NCBI GenBank assembly: GCA_025055015.1
Contig: JANWYQ010000092.1
Location: 1-34,581 of the forward strand
Direction of reading: 5' to 3'
Source of the DNA: Caldilineales bacterium
Lineage (GTDB): Bacteria > Chloroflexota > Anaerolineae > JAAEKA01
DNA length: 34,581 bases
Position numbers and translations under genes: made by a program. Below are positions 14,135-22,195 of the stretch, in pieces. Each line of letters opens with the position of its first letter. Position 1 is the stretch's first letter. A model generated the notes under the pieces. That model did no database searches. It saw nothing but the letters and a program-made list of their open reading frames with translations, and was not told where the DNA came from.

Positions 14135-16621
14135 TCACGGCGCGCGGGCTGAGATCGCCGGCGGCTCAGGTGTGTCCGTGGGCGTCGGTGTGCTGGTCGG
14201 CGTAGGGGTCTCGGAAGGGCTGGGCGTGGCGGTGGGGGTCAAGGTGGGCGAGGGCGTGATGGTAGCCGTGGGGGTGGGAGACGGTGTGGTGGTAGCCGTG
14301 GGCGTGAAGGTGGGCGACGGTGTCGCCGTTGCGGTGGGTGTGGGGGTGGGTGTAGCCATGGGCGTGGGCGTCGCGCTGGGCGTGGGCACAGGCGTGTCGG
14401 TGGGTGTGGGGACGAAGTCCGCCCGGGCCTCGTACGAACCGATGTCGCAGATGGCGGAGCTGTCTCCATCGCCGTCCTGCGGGCGGGTCACGGCGTTTTG
14501 CGACTGGTTGTTCACCGGCTCGGCGGCGCAGACAGCGTTGTCGCCGGCGTCTATGGCCGGGCTGCCGGCGTTGAGCGGGAAGTAGGCAGGCGAGCCGGTG
14601 AGCGCGTTCAGGTTGGGGTCGAAGCCGACGATGTTGCCGTCCACGCCGTTCGTCAAGCCGCAGGCGTTGCTGCTGTCCTCGACCAGGTTGTTGTGGTTCG
14701 TCCCGGTCAAGCTGCCCACGCAATCGCCACCGGCGGGGCTGTTGGCGACGATGGCGTTCTTCATGCTCACCTGGCCGCCCGCAACGAAGATGCCGCCGCC
14801 GAGAGCGCTGGCGGTGGTGTCCGGCTGCGCGCCAGGGGCCGCCACCGGGGTGTCCGGTTGGCCGTTCACAGCCACAGGGCCGGCGACCCCCGCCGCGTTG
14901 CCAGAAAGGGTGCTGTTGGTGATGGCCAGGCTGCCGCCGGTATCGTTGAAGACGCCGCCGCCCTGGTTGGCGGCGCGGTTGTTGGCCAGGGTGCTGTTGG
15001 CGACAGTTGCGCTGCCGCCGACGTTGAAGAGGCCGCCGCCCTGGGAGTTGGCGAAGTTGTTGGCCAGGGTGGTGGTGGTGATGGTTAGGCTGTTGCCGAT
15101 GTGGTAGATGCCGCCGCCCTGGTTGGCGGCGTAGTTGTCGGCCAGGGTGCTGCCGATGAGAGTGACGCTGCTGTTGGCATACTGGAATATACCGCTGTAG
15201 ATGCCGCCGCCCTGGTTCATGGCACGGTTGTTGGCCAGGGCACTGTTTTGGATGGTCACAGTGCCGAGGTTGTAGATGCCGCCGCCTCGGCTGGTGGCGC
15301 GGTTGTTGGAGAGGGTGCTGTCGCTGATGGTGAGCTCGCCGCTGGCGCCGTTCCAGATACAGCCTGCCGATCTGGCTTGGTTGTTGGTACAGGTGCTGTT
15401 GGCTAGGGTCATCATCCTGTTGTTGTGGATGCTGCCGCCCTCGTAGAGGGCGCGGTTGGACGAAAATGTGCTATTGGTGATGGTCAGCAGGCCGTAGCTC
15501 GAGATGGCGCCGCCGATCCAGGTGCTGTAGTTGTCGGAGAAGGTGCTGTTGTCAATGGTCAGCTCCCCGAAGTTGTCGACGGCTGCGCCCGCCGAGTTGG
15601 TCGTGTTCTCGGAGAAGGCGCTGTTGCTAATGGTCAGGGACCCGAAGTTGCGGATGCCGCCGCCATTGGCTGGCGCATAGTTGGCGGAGAAGAGGCTGTT
15701 GCGGATGGTCAGGATGCTGGACCCATCGTTGTATATGCCACCGCCATCGCGATTGGTCGTGTTGATGAAGAAGGTGCTGTCGCTGATGGTCAGCCGGCCG
15801 GGGTTGTCGTAGTTGCCGCCGTTGTAGATGGCGCCGCCGCGACCATTCGTCGTGCTGTTTTGGTAGAGAATGCTGTTCCTGATGGACACACTGCCGAAGT
15901 CGTTGTAAAGGGCGCCGCCGTCGGCGAGGTCGAGGCCCCTTCGGTTGGCGACGTTGCGGGTGAAGGTGCTGTTGACGATGTCCACCCTTCCGCCGATGTT
16001 ATAAACGGCGGCGCCGCGGCCGTCGGTGGTGCTGTTGTCGGAGAAGGTGCAGTTGATGATGGCCACTCGGCTGTTCTGGCTGGCCAGGCCGGCGCCGTTT
16101 AACGACCTTGCGTTGCTCACGGTCAGGTTTCTCAGGGTGAAGTCGGCGCCCGATTGAGTGACGAACACCCGCACCCGGTTGTTGCCGCTGATGGTGATCG
16201 CCCCGCCGCCGTCTATAGTCAGCGCGCCCTGCCCGGCGACGAGCCTGGGCAGGGTCGAGCCGAGGGTGATGGTGCCGCTCACCCTGAAGGTGATGGTGTC
16301 GTTGTCGGGGCTTCCGCGGCCGCAGTCGCCGTTGGCCGGCGCGTTGTTGGCGGCGAGGATCGCCTCGCGCAGGCTGCAGCGCCTGTCGCCCGCGGTGGTG
16401 TTGTCGGCCAGGGTGGTGACGACGTAGCTCGCTGCGGTCACGGTGGGTGCAAAGGGTAACCCGACCAGGAGCGCGGTGGCCAAGGCTGCCAGCAGCAGAG
16501 ACCATCGCCTCATGCCACCGCGACCCCGACGGGTCCTTCCGCCATCTCTCCCGGCCTGCCGTTCGCTGCCTGCGGGTTCCATCCCCCTTGCTTCAGCCCT
16601 GACAAGACGATACGAAGCCAT
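14135..16621 (-). CDS. CSLREA / choice-of-anchor-Q right-handed beta-helix surface protein
   Basis: An 828-residue exported protein. An Arg-rich N-terminal region of about 38 residues precedes a hydrophobic signal segment ([18 protein letters not shown]). A CSLREAI motif follows ([15 protein letters not shown]), then about 20 coils of a beta-helix with repeating 'LTISNSTFSxNxAxxxGGGIYNxG' units. The anchor-Q-type end has GDCVGSL, AIDAGDN and [19 protein letters not shown]. The C-terminus is a Thr/Pro linker of about 90 residues with no LPXTG, hydrophobic or PEP-CTERM tail. The ATG at 16621 is chosen for its CGGAGG site; an internal ATG at 16513 (MRRWSLLL) is the alternative. Right after the stop, another frame on the same strand reads PKVVTTDIPTPTP and stops at 14065, so a frameshift near 14135 is possible. 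The likely role is adhesion or surface coating. Expression is probably controlled by the attenuator leader upstream. Confidence 0.9.
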   Translation of the reverse strand: MASYRLVRAEARGMEPAGSERQAGRDGGRTRRGRGGMRRWSLLLAALATALLVGLPFAPTVTAASYVVTTLADNTTAGDRRCSLREAILAANNAPANGDCGRGSPDNDTITFRVSGTITLGSTLPRLVAGQGALTIDGGGAITISGNNRVRVFVTQSGADFTLRNLTVSNARSLNGAGLASQNSRVAIINCTFSDNSTTDGRGAAVYNIGGRVDIVNSTFTRNVANRRGLDLADGGALYNDFGSVSIRNSILYQNSTTNGRGGAIYNGGNYDNPGRLTISDSTFFINTTNRDGGGIYNDGSSILTIRNSLFSANYAPANGGGIRNFGSLTISNSAFSENTTNSAGAAVDNFGELTIDNSTFSDNYSTWIGGAISSYGLLTITNSTFSSNRALYEGGSIHNNRMMTLANSTCTNNQARSAGCIWNGASGELTISDSTLSNNRATSRGGGIYNLGTVTIQNSALANNRAMNQGGGIYSGIFQYANSSVTLIGSTLADNYAANQGGGIYHIGNSLTITTTTLANNFANSQGGGLFNVGGSATVANSTLANNRAANQGGGVFNDTGGSLAITNSTLSGNAAGVAGPVAVNGQPDTPVAAPGAQPDTTASALGGGIFVAGGQVSMKNAIVANSPAGGDCVGSLTGTNHNNLVEDSSNACGLTNGVDGNIVGFDPNLNALTGSPAYFPLNAGSPAIDAGDNAVCAAEPVNNQSQNAVTRPQDGDGDSSAICDIGSYEARADFVPTPTDTPVPTPSATPTPMATPTPTPTATATPSPTFTPTATTTPSPTPTATITPSPTLTPTATPSPSETPTPTSTPTPTDTPEPPAISARAP

Positions 16622-16634
16622 GGGAACACCTCCG

Positions 16635-16673
16635 AAAAAAAGAAACACCGTTCCACGCAGAGGCGTGGAACGG
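16635..16673 (-). terminator. intrinsic terminator (attenuator) inside the leader of the beta-helix gene
   Basis: On the minus strand a perfect 11-bp stem, CCGTTCCACGC / GCGTGGAACGG with a 4-base loop (16648-16673), is followed by GTGTTTCTTTTTTT. It lies directly upstream of the CGGAGG ribosome-binding site and the ATG at 16621, and downstream of the promoter at 16799-16827. Transcription must therefore read through it to express the gene. This placement is diagnostic of attenuation. Confidence 0.88.
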
Positions 16674-16792
16674 CGTGCAAGAGCGGGGAAGGGCGTCCTT
16701 GCGAGGGTGTCCGTCGGGATGCCGGCAGCGCCTTACCCTGTCCCTAGTCGAAAACGCCTGTGCATCGGACTGGTTGAGCCGAGCCTTATGTG
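16674..16792 (-). promoter_or_regulatory. candidate riboswitch-like structured leader (unrecognised class)
   Basis: The leader RNA between the promoter and the terminator can form an ordered fold. GATGC (16766-16762) pairs with GCATC (16722-16718), and GTCC (16770-16767) with GGAC (16712-16709), separated by a 5-nt bulge. In the enclosed loop, AGGGT (16739-16735) is complementary to ACCCT (16708-16704). ACCCT abuts the GGAC strand, giving a pseudoknot that could stack coaxially. GCAAG/CTTGC then forms a further hairpin before the terminator. I compared it by eye with c-di-GMP-I/II, fluoride, ZTP and preQ1 aptamers and did not find a convincing match. It may be a new or divergent aptamer, or a protein-binding leader. 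Pairings are read directly; function is inference. Confidence 0.5.
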
Positions 16793-16798
16793 GCCACA

Positions 16799-16827
16799 AG
16801 TATACGCCTGCCGAGCCAATTTGTCAA
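16799..16827 (-). promoter_or_regulatory. near-consensus sigma70-type promoter for the beta-helix gene
   Basis: Minus strand TTGACA (16827-16822), 17-base spacer, TATACT (16804-16799). The transcription start is expected near 16792, giving a 5' leader of about 170 nt. Confidence 0.82.
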
Positions 16828-16917
16828 GTGCTTGTTTGACACTTGCGCGAAAAATGTGCGACCTACGAGGCGCAACACCGACAGCCACCGCTTCAACATC
16901 GCCCTGCTAGAGATCCA

Positions 16918-18600
16918 CTAGCCGATGGCCCACGCCTCGGCGCGCAAGCGCCGTGGGGGATCCAGGAGCGAGCGGACGACGATAGCAGCGCCGGCCGCGG
17001 GCCGGGCAAAGCGGCGCATCACCCAGCTGGTGCCGTTCCAGGCGCTGACCGCCGGCACCTGGGCGTGGTGCGGACAGCCCTCAACGGCGATGGAGACCAG
17101 GCGGTGGCTCTCCGGCTCGGCGGCGCCCTCCCGGTCGGACTGTGGAGCCACGCGCAGGGCCGGGAAGGGGCCGGGGGCGTCCGGTGGGCCGTCCTGCACG
17201 TAGGCGATGACCATCAGCTCGGCGGGATCGGGCAGGGCGGCCGGGAGCCGGGCGGCCAGTCCCTCGGCGGTGGGCTGCCAGGCCAGGCTCAGCGGCTCGG
17301 CCCAGCGCAGCAGGCGGACCGTGTCGTCCGGCGGCATGGCCCACGCCGGATCGGCGTAGGCGCCCAGGCCGACCAGCGCCGCCTGCTCAGGGCCAAGCCG
17401 CAGCAGCAGCTCGTCGGGCTGAACCTGCAGGGCGGGGCGATCGCCCTCGTAGAACAACAGTTGGGCGCGGGCCAGGCTGACGATGGGCAGGCGCACCGTG
17501 CACGGCTCTAGGTGCGGGTTCACGATCCACGCCAGGCCGCGGCGCCCGCCGCCGGTCAGCCAGCCGTGCCAGGGACCTCGGCCCGGTTCAGCGCCGAGGG
17601 CTGTGCACTCCAGCCCCCGGCCCCAGGCGTCGAGAAACAGACGGCGGGCCGCCGCCATGCCGCCCAGGTCGGCGTCGGTGGGCAGCGTGGGGTCGCCGTA
17701 GAACAGGTCCCGACGGCCGCCGCGCGCCAGCTGCGCGATGTGGCTGCGGCGCAACCCCTTGCGGCCGCGGCGCAAGCAGGTGTTGGTTAGACCGCACATG
17801 ACGCCGTGGTCCTCGATGCGGTGCAGGGGAAAGCCGCAGGCCATCAGCGCCCGCACCTGGATGTCCTGGTAGAGGTCAGCGCTTCGGCAGAGGGCCGTGG
17901 CGGGCAGGTCGGCGACCTGCGGGTCGCCGCTGAAGAAGCCATCCACCACCTCCAGCAAGCCGGGGTCGGCGGCCAACGGCGGCACACCGGGACCGAGCCG
18001 GCCGGCCGGATCGTGGCGGGCAAAGCCACAGTGGGCAATGGTGATGGCCTGGGGCACCGAGCGCTTCAGCCGGGCCACCAGCGCCACGAAGCGCTCAACG
18101 CCCTGGGCGTAGCGCACCTCGAAGGGCCGCCGGTCGCCGGGCACTCCGGCTGCGAAGTCGGCGAAGTCGAACTTGAAGAAGCGCACGCCCCACACCTCGG
18201 CCGCGTGCATGACTGCGTCGCTCAGCTCGTCGTAGAAGGGGCCGTCGAGGAGGGAGAAGTGCCAGCGGGCGCTGGAGCGGCTGGGCTCCCAGCGCGGCAC
18301 CCGCATGTGGCCGCCGTTGACCGCGTACCACAGCCCGGGCAGCATGCCGGCCTCGTGGATCCGGCGCAGCACCCGATCGGGGCCCTCCGGCCAGCGGCGG
18401 CGGTCGAAGTGCCGATAGCCCAGCTCGGGGTCGGCCCAGCCGTAGTCAATGTTGAAGTACTGGGGCGCCAGGCCGAAGCTGCGCCAGCGCTCCAGCGCGT
18501 CGAGGGCGCGCAGGGCCAGGGCCTCGTCGAGAACGACGCGATCGCCGAGCTCGTCGTGCATGCCCCAGGTGGAATAGGCGGTGAAAACAGGGCGCATCAT
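16918..18600 (-). CDS. clan GH-D glycoside hydrolase (GH36-like, probable alpha-galactosidase)
   Basis: A 560-residue cytoplasmic enzyme. The TIM-barrel start is TAYSTWGM, then YFNIDYGWAD (residues 48-57), and MLPGLWYAVNGGHMRVPR. The nucleophile motif is RFFKFDFADF with Asp145, and the probable acid/base is Asp242 in CRSADLYQD. A C-terminal beta-sandwich follows from about 345. This matches GH36/clan GH-D architecture, whose members act on alpha-galactosides (raffinose, galactosyl side chains) or, less often, alpha-N-acetylgalactosaminides. The start ATG has AGGAGG upstream. It lies 30 bases after the GH130 gene on the same strand, so they form an operon. With the GH27 enzyme at 24059 the locus has two alpha-galactosidase-type enzymes, which suggests different linkages or substrates. 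Confidence 0.83.
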   Translation of the reverse strand: MMRPVFTAYSTWGMHDELGDRVVLDEALALRALDALERWRSFGLAPQYFNIDYGWADPELGYRHFDRRRWPEGPDRVLRRIHEAGMLPGLWYAVNGGHMRVPRWEPSRSSARWHFSLLDGPFYDELSDAVMHAAEVWGVRFFKFDFADFAAGVPGDRRPFEVRYAQGVERFVALVARLKRSVPQAITIAHCGFARHDPAGRLGPGVPPLAADPGLLEVVDGFFSGDPQVADLPATALCRSADLYQDIQVRALMACGFPLHRIEDHGVMCGLTNTCLRRGRKGLRRSHIAQLARGGRRDLFYGDPTLPTDADLGGMAAARRLFLDAWGRGLECTALGAEPGRGPWHGWLTGGGRRGLAWIVNPHLEPCTVRLPIVSLARAQLLFYEGDRPALQVQPDELLLRLGPEQAALVGLGAYADPAWAMPPDDTVRLLRWAEPLSLAWQPTAEGLAARLPAALPDPAELMVIAYVQDGPPDAPGPFPALRVAPQSDREGAAEPESHRLVSIAVEGCPHHAQVPAVSAWNGTSWVMRRFARPAAGAAIVVRSLLDPPRRLRAEAWAIG

Positions 18601-18630
18601 CCCGCAAGGCCTCCTGATGGGGCAGGTGTT

Positions 18631-19836
18631 TCACGATCCGATGGATTGGGAGGCGGCCTGGGCGGCCAGCGCCCGGTTGCGGCGGATCAGGTCCAGGCGG
18701 GCCTGCACGCTGGCGTAGGACCGGAGGCCATCGGGCGGCGTGTGCAGGACGTAGTCGAGCAGGCGGTCCAGGGTAGTGGTGGCCACGTGCACGCGCGTGT
18801 CGGATGAGGCGTAGTAGATGAACACGCGGCCGTCGCTGCGGGCCACCCAGCCGTTGCAGAAGACCACGTTGCTGACGTCGCCCACGCGCTCCTCGAACTC
18901 CGGCGCCAGGAAGTAGCCGCCGGGCCGGTGGGTGGCCACCCACGGGCGTTCCAGCTCGGTGAGGTAGAGGTACAGCACGTAGCGCATGCCGGCGGCGGTG
19001 CTGCGGACGCCGTGCGCCAGGTGGAGCCAGCCGTGCTCGGTCTTGAGCGGGGGCGGGCCCTCTCCGTTCTTGACCTCCTTGATGGTGTGGTAGTGGCGCG
19101 GCTCGACGATAAGCTCCTCCTCCACGATGGCCGGGTTCATCGAGCTGCTCAAGCCCCAGCCGATGCCGCCGCCCCTGCCGGCACTGATAAAGTCGTCCTG
19201 CGGTCGGGTGTAGAAGGCGTATTTCCCCTCCACGAACTCGGGATGCAAGACCACGTTGCGCTGTTGTGGCGACCGGGTCTTCAGGTCGGGCAGGCGCTCC
19301 CAGGTCTTGAGGTCGCGGGTGCGGGCGATGCCGGCCTGGGCGATGGCGCTGGATAGGTCGCCGGGCGGCGCGTTGGGGTCCTTGCGCTCGGTGCAGAACA
19401 CGCCGTAGATCCAGCCGTCCTCGTGGCGGCTCAGGCGCATGTCGTAGACGTTGGTGTCGGGATCGTCCGTCTCGGGCATCAGGATGGGCTCGTCCCAGAA
19501 GCGGAAGCCGTCCACGCCGGTCTCGCTCTCGGCTACCGCGAAGAAGGACTTGCGATCCCAGCCCTCCACCCGACACACCAGCAGGATCTTGCCCTCGTGT
19601 TCGATGGCGCCGGGGTTGAAGACGGAGTTGACCCCCAGACGCTCCATCAGGTAGGGGTTTGTCCTGGGGTTCAGGTCGTAGCGCCACTCCAGGGGGACAT
19701 GGGCAGCGGTCACGACGGGGTTCTGCCAGCGCGTGTAGATGCCGTTGTCCCAGCGGGGGTCCGGGGCATTGGGCTGCGCCAGCAAAGCGGCCTGTCTGCG
19801 GCGCAGCTCGGCCAGACGTTGGTCGAAGGATGTCAT
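18631..19836 (-). CDS. GH130 phosphorylase, probable 4-O-beta-D-mannosyl-D-glucose phosphorylase
   Basis: A 401-residue five-bladed beta-propeller glycoside phosphorylase. The sequence is strongly of the GH130 subfamily-1 type: SVFNPGAIEHEGKILLVCRVEG, DTNVYDMRLSRHEDGWIYG, SAGRGGGIGWGLS, YHTIKEVKNGEGPPPLKTEHG, LHLAHGVRSTAAGMRYVLY, and PGGYFLAPEFEERVGDVSNVVF. Enzymes of this subfamily use phosphate to split Man-beta-1,4-Glc into mannose-1-phosphate and glucose inside the cell, a step of beta-mannan or glucomannan oligosaccharide catabolism. Family length is about 390 residues. The ATG at 19836 has GAGGTGA 6-9 bases upstream; an upstream in-frame start at 20007 has no homology. It is the first gene of a minus-strand operon driven from 20083-20055 and divergent from the sugar ABC transporter. 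Confidence 0.9.
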   Translation of the reverse strand: MTSFDQRLAELRRRQAALLAQPNAPDPRWDNGIYTRWQNPVVTAAHVPLEWRYDLNPRTNPYLMERLGVNSVFNPGAIEHEGKILLVCRVEGWDRKSFFAVAESETGVDGFRFWDEPILMPETDDPDTNVYDMRLSRHEDGWIYGVFCTERKDPNAPPGDLSSAIAQAGIARTRDLKTWERLPDLKTRSPQQRNVVLHPEFVEGKYAFYTRPQDDFISAGRGGGIGWGLSSSMNPAIVEEELIVEPRHYHTIKEVKNGEGPPPLKTEHGWLHLAHGVRSTAAGMRYVLYLYLTELERPWVATHRPGGYFLAPEFEERVGDVSNVVFCNGWVARSDGRVFIYYASSDTRVHVATTTLDRLLDYVLHTPPDGLRSYASVQARLDLIRRNRALAAQAASQSIGS

Positions 19837-20097
19837 GGGAGTCACCTCAGGAGTCCTTTCTGCTTGTGGTCGTGTCGCACCGTGGTGCGCGGGTGTCCTC
19901 TCTGTGTCCGCCAAACGGCCAAAAAGGCGTTCCCCTTGCGAACGGCTTGTGATAGACTTGAGCGAAGAGTTGAGGTAGAGGCTGGCTCCTGAGCGCTCAC
20001 GCTGCACTGAGCGGCTTGTCTCCCCCGTGACCAGGTTAGTTAGGACCGACGCCTATTATATCCACCCTGAGCTTTCTGGCCAAAGCGAGGAAATCAG
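19837..20097. promoter_or_regulatory. divergent regulatory region between the GH130 and ABC-transporter operons
   Basis: A 261-base intergenic region without a gene. It holds a minus-strand promoter (entered separately), a perfect palindrome TGAGCGCTCA at 19990-19999, an inverted repeat CGCACC-GT-GGTGCG at 19876-19889, and a looser inverted repeat CGTTC...GAACG near 19928-19944. GAGCGCTC is the core of known LacI-family operators such as those of CebR-type regulators, so 19990-19999 is a plausible operator for a sugar-responsive repressor. No regulator gene is in the window. A convincing plus-strand promoter was not found. The same 10-mer core (TGAGCGCTC) also occurs by position near 11378, so chance is possible. 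Confidence 0.45.
20055..20083 (-). promoter_or_regulatory. sigma70-type promoter for the GH130-GH36 operon
   Basis: Minus strand TTGGCC (20083-20078), 17-base spacer, TATAAT (20060-20055). Transcription would start near 20048 and give a leader of about 210 nt containing the palindromes described for the divergent region. Confidence 0.6.
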
Positions 20098-21102
20098 GTG
20101 CTGAACGCCATCAAACCTCCTAAGCCGCCGAAAGAGCCGAGGCGCCGTTGGACCAAGGACGCCGTTGTCAGCAACTTGGCCTATCTGACGATGGTGTTGC
20201 CCGGTGCGATCTGGCTGATCTTGTTCGCCTACCTGCCCATGCCGGGCATCGTCATGGCCTTCAAGGACTACCGGCTGCAACGGCCACCGGAAGACTACTG
20301 GATCCAGAACCGATTTATCTACAGCCTGATCGAGAGCCCCTGGGTCGGGCTGGAGAACTTCCGCTACCTGGTCCTGCCGACGAACTTGAGCAACACCATC
20401 ATGTTCGTCCGCAACACGGTGTTGTACAACCTGCTCTTCATCGTCGCCGGCCTGATCTGTTCCATTGCGTTGGCCGTGATCATCTACGAGCTCACCAATC
20501 GTTTCTGGGCCAAGCTCTACCACTCGATCTTCTTCCTGCCCTTCTTCATCTCCTGGGTGGTGGTGGCGTACGTGGTGTTCGCCCTGGCCAACCACAGCGG
20601 CATCATCAACACGGCGCTGGCGGCCTGGAACCTGCCGCCGCTGGAGATCTACAAGGAGAAGATCTGGTGGCCTTTCATCTTCCTGCTGGGGAACCTGTGG
20701 AAGTACACCGGCTACAGCTCGATCCTCTACCTTGCCATTATCACCGGCATTGACCGTCAGCTGTACGAAGCGGCGGCCATTGACGGCGCCAGCAAATGGC
20801 AGCAGTTCTGGAACGTCACCCTGCCCCACCTGGTGCCCACCATCGTGATCCTGCAAATTTTGGCTGTGGGGCGCATCTTCGGATCCGACTTCGACATGTT
20901 CTACACGCTGCCTGCCGGGTCGGTGTTCGTGCGCGATGTCACGACCACCATTGACGTGTACGTGTTCAACATGCTGCGCTCCACGGCGCCTCTGGGCTAT
21001 CCGGCGGCCGTGGCGTTCGTCCAGTCCGTCGTCGGCTTTGTGCTCATCATCGTCACCAACTACATCGTCCGCAAGACCCGCCCAGAGATGGCGCTGTTCT
21101 AG
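20098..21102 (+). CDS. carbohydrate ABC transporter permease, LplB-like (CUT1)
   Basis: A 334-residue inner-membrane permease with six predicted helices, for example LTMVLPGAIWLILFAYLPMPG and IFFLPFFISWVVVAYVVFAL. It has the cytoplasmic EAA loop EAAAIDGASKWQQFWNVTLPHL, which docks the ATPase. YLPMPGIVMAFKDYR and the layout match the LplB/polysaccharide-type branch of CUT1 permeases. It starts at a GTG with GCGAGGAAA upstream. The partner permease follows 29 bases later and the solute-binding protein after that. No ABC ATPase is encoded here, so a shared MsmK/MalK-type ATPase encoded elsewhere is presumably used, as is common for CUT1 systems. Confidence 0.93.
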   Translation: MLNAIKPPKPPKEPRRRWTKDAVVSNLAYLTMVLPGAIWLILFAYLPMPGIVMAFKDYRLQRPPEDYWIQNRFIYSLIESPWVGLENFRYLVLPTNLSNTIMFVRNTVLYNLLFIVAGLICSIALAVIIYELTNRFWAKLYHSIFFLPFFISWVVVAYVVFALANHSGIINTALAAWNLPPLEIYKEKIWWPFIFLLGNLWKYTGYSSILYLAIITGIDRQLYEAAAIDGASKWQQFWNVTLPHLVPTIVILQILAVGRIFGSDFDMFYTLPAGSVFVRDVTTTIDVYVFNMLRSTAPLGYPAAVAFVQSVVGFVLIIVTNYIVRKTRPEMALF

Positions 21103-21131
21103 GTCGAGAGCCGTTAGCGAGGGATCGTGCC

Positions 21132-22103
21132 ATGAGCTCCTCCTCAGCAACGCCCACCCGCCAGCGAAACCTGCTCGCTCTCCCCTTCGGCAGGGCGAAG
21201 GCCAAACCCGAGCGGGACATGCTGTCCATCTCGCGCTCGACCAACGTGGTGCTCAACGTGGCCATGGTGGTCCTCGTGCTGCTGACGCTGGCGCCGTTCT
21301 ACATCATCATCATCACCTCGGTGACCTCGGAGGCCTCCTTAACTGAGAACGGCTACCGGCTGTGGCCTGAGGAGTTCTCCCTCAACGCCTACACCTACCT
21401 GTTTCGCGAGGGCTCGATCATCATCACAGCCTACCGAAACACCATCATCTCCACCCTGCTGGGCACGATCCTCTCGGTCGTCCTGATCACCCTGTACGCC
21501 TACCCCCTGACCCGGCCTAACTTCCGGTTCTCCACCTTCTTCACGTTCTTCGCCTTCTTCACCATGCTGTTCAACGGCGGCCTGGTCTCCTACTACATGG
21601 TGATGCGGCAGGTTCTGGAGATCCACAACACCATGTGGGCCCTTTTCCTGCCCTCGTCCTTCAGCCCGTTCTGGGTGTTCGTCCTGCGCACCTACATGAA
21701 AACCAACGTGCCGGAGGAGCTGATCGAGGCCGCCCGCATTGACGGCGCCAGCGAGTGGCGCATCCTGCTGCAGGTGGTGCTGCCGCTGTCGGTCCCCGGC
21801 CTGGCCACGGTGGCTCTGTTCAGCGCCATCGGCATTTGGAACAACTTCTTCAACGTCCTCCTGCTGGTGGACCGAGTGGAGCTCTACAACCTGCAATACA
21901 CCATCTACTCGACCCTCAACAACATCCGGTTCCTGTTGGAGAACGCGTCGCGCATGCAGGGCGTGGTGAACCTGGCCGACCTGCCCTCGCAGACGTTCCG
22001 CATGGCCATGGCGGTGGTGACCATCGGGCCGATTATCCTGGCCTATCCTTTCTTCCAGCGCTACTTCATCCGTGGCCTGACCATCGGCGCTATCAAGGGC
22101 TGA
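21132..22103 (+). CDS. carbohydrate ABC transporter permease, LplC-like (CUT1)
   Basis: A 323-residue permease with six predicted membrane helices after a polar N-terminal tail of about 35 residues. It has the MalG/LplC-like opening LAPFYIIIITSVTSE and the EAA loop EAARIDGASEWRILLQVVLPLSVPG. The C-terminus FFQRYFIRGLTIGAIKG is typical of CUT1 second permeases. It forms the heterodimeric channel with the preceding permease. The ATG is used; the ribosome-binding site is weak (GAGGGATC) and translation may be helped by the close upstream gene (29-base gap). Confidence 0.93.
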   Translation: MSSSSATPTRQRNLLALPFGRAKAKPERDMLSISRSTNVVLNVAMVVLVLLTLAPFYIIIITSVTSEASLTENGYRLWPEEFSLNAYTYLFREGSIIITAYRNTIISTLLGTILSVVLITLYAYPLTRPNFRFSTFFTFFAFFTMLFNGGLVSYYMVMRQVLEIHNTMWALFLPSSFSPFWVFVLRTYMKTNVPEELIEAARIDGASEWRILLQVVLPLSVPGLATVALFSAIGIWNNFFNVLLLVDRVELYNLQYTIYSTLNNIRFLLENASRMQGVVNLADLPSQTFRMAMAVVTIGPIILAYPFFQRYFIRGLTIGAIKG

Positions 22104-22195
22104 TGACAGGCGTTTCGACCCAGTTCCTACGTCCAGTGCAAACTCCCGCTGGACCCTTTGTTAACCGTTTGTCTGTAGCTTGAAGGAGGAGACAG

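Noticed and set aside
14076-14585. Plus-strand frame encoding Val/Gly repeats (VGVGV-like)
   Set aside because: It is the antisense reading of the Thr/Pro linker of the beta-helix protein, with no ribosome-binding site or family similarity. The same applies to 5990-6820 minus and 12957-13304 minus.
16674-16792. c-di-GMP-I (GEMM) riboswitch
   Set aside because: A GCACAGG string and a GGGAC segment resemble parts of GEMM, but the GNRA tetraloop/receptor pairing and the conserved CUCCGG-type second stem are not found. I kept it only as an unrecognised structured leader.
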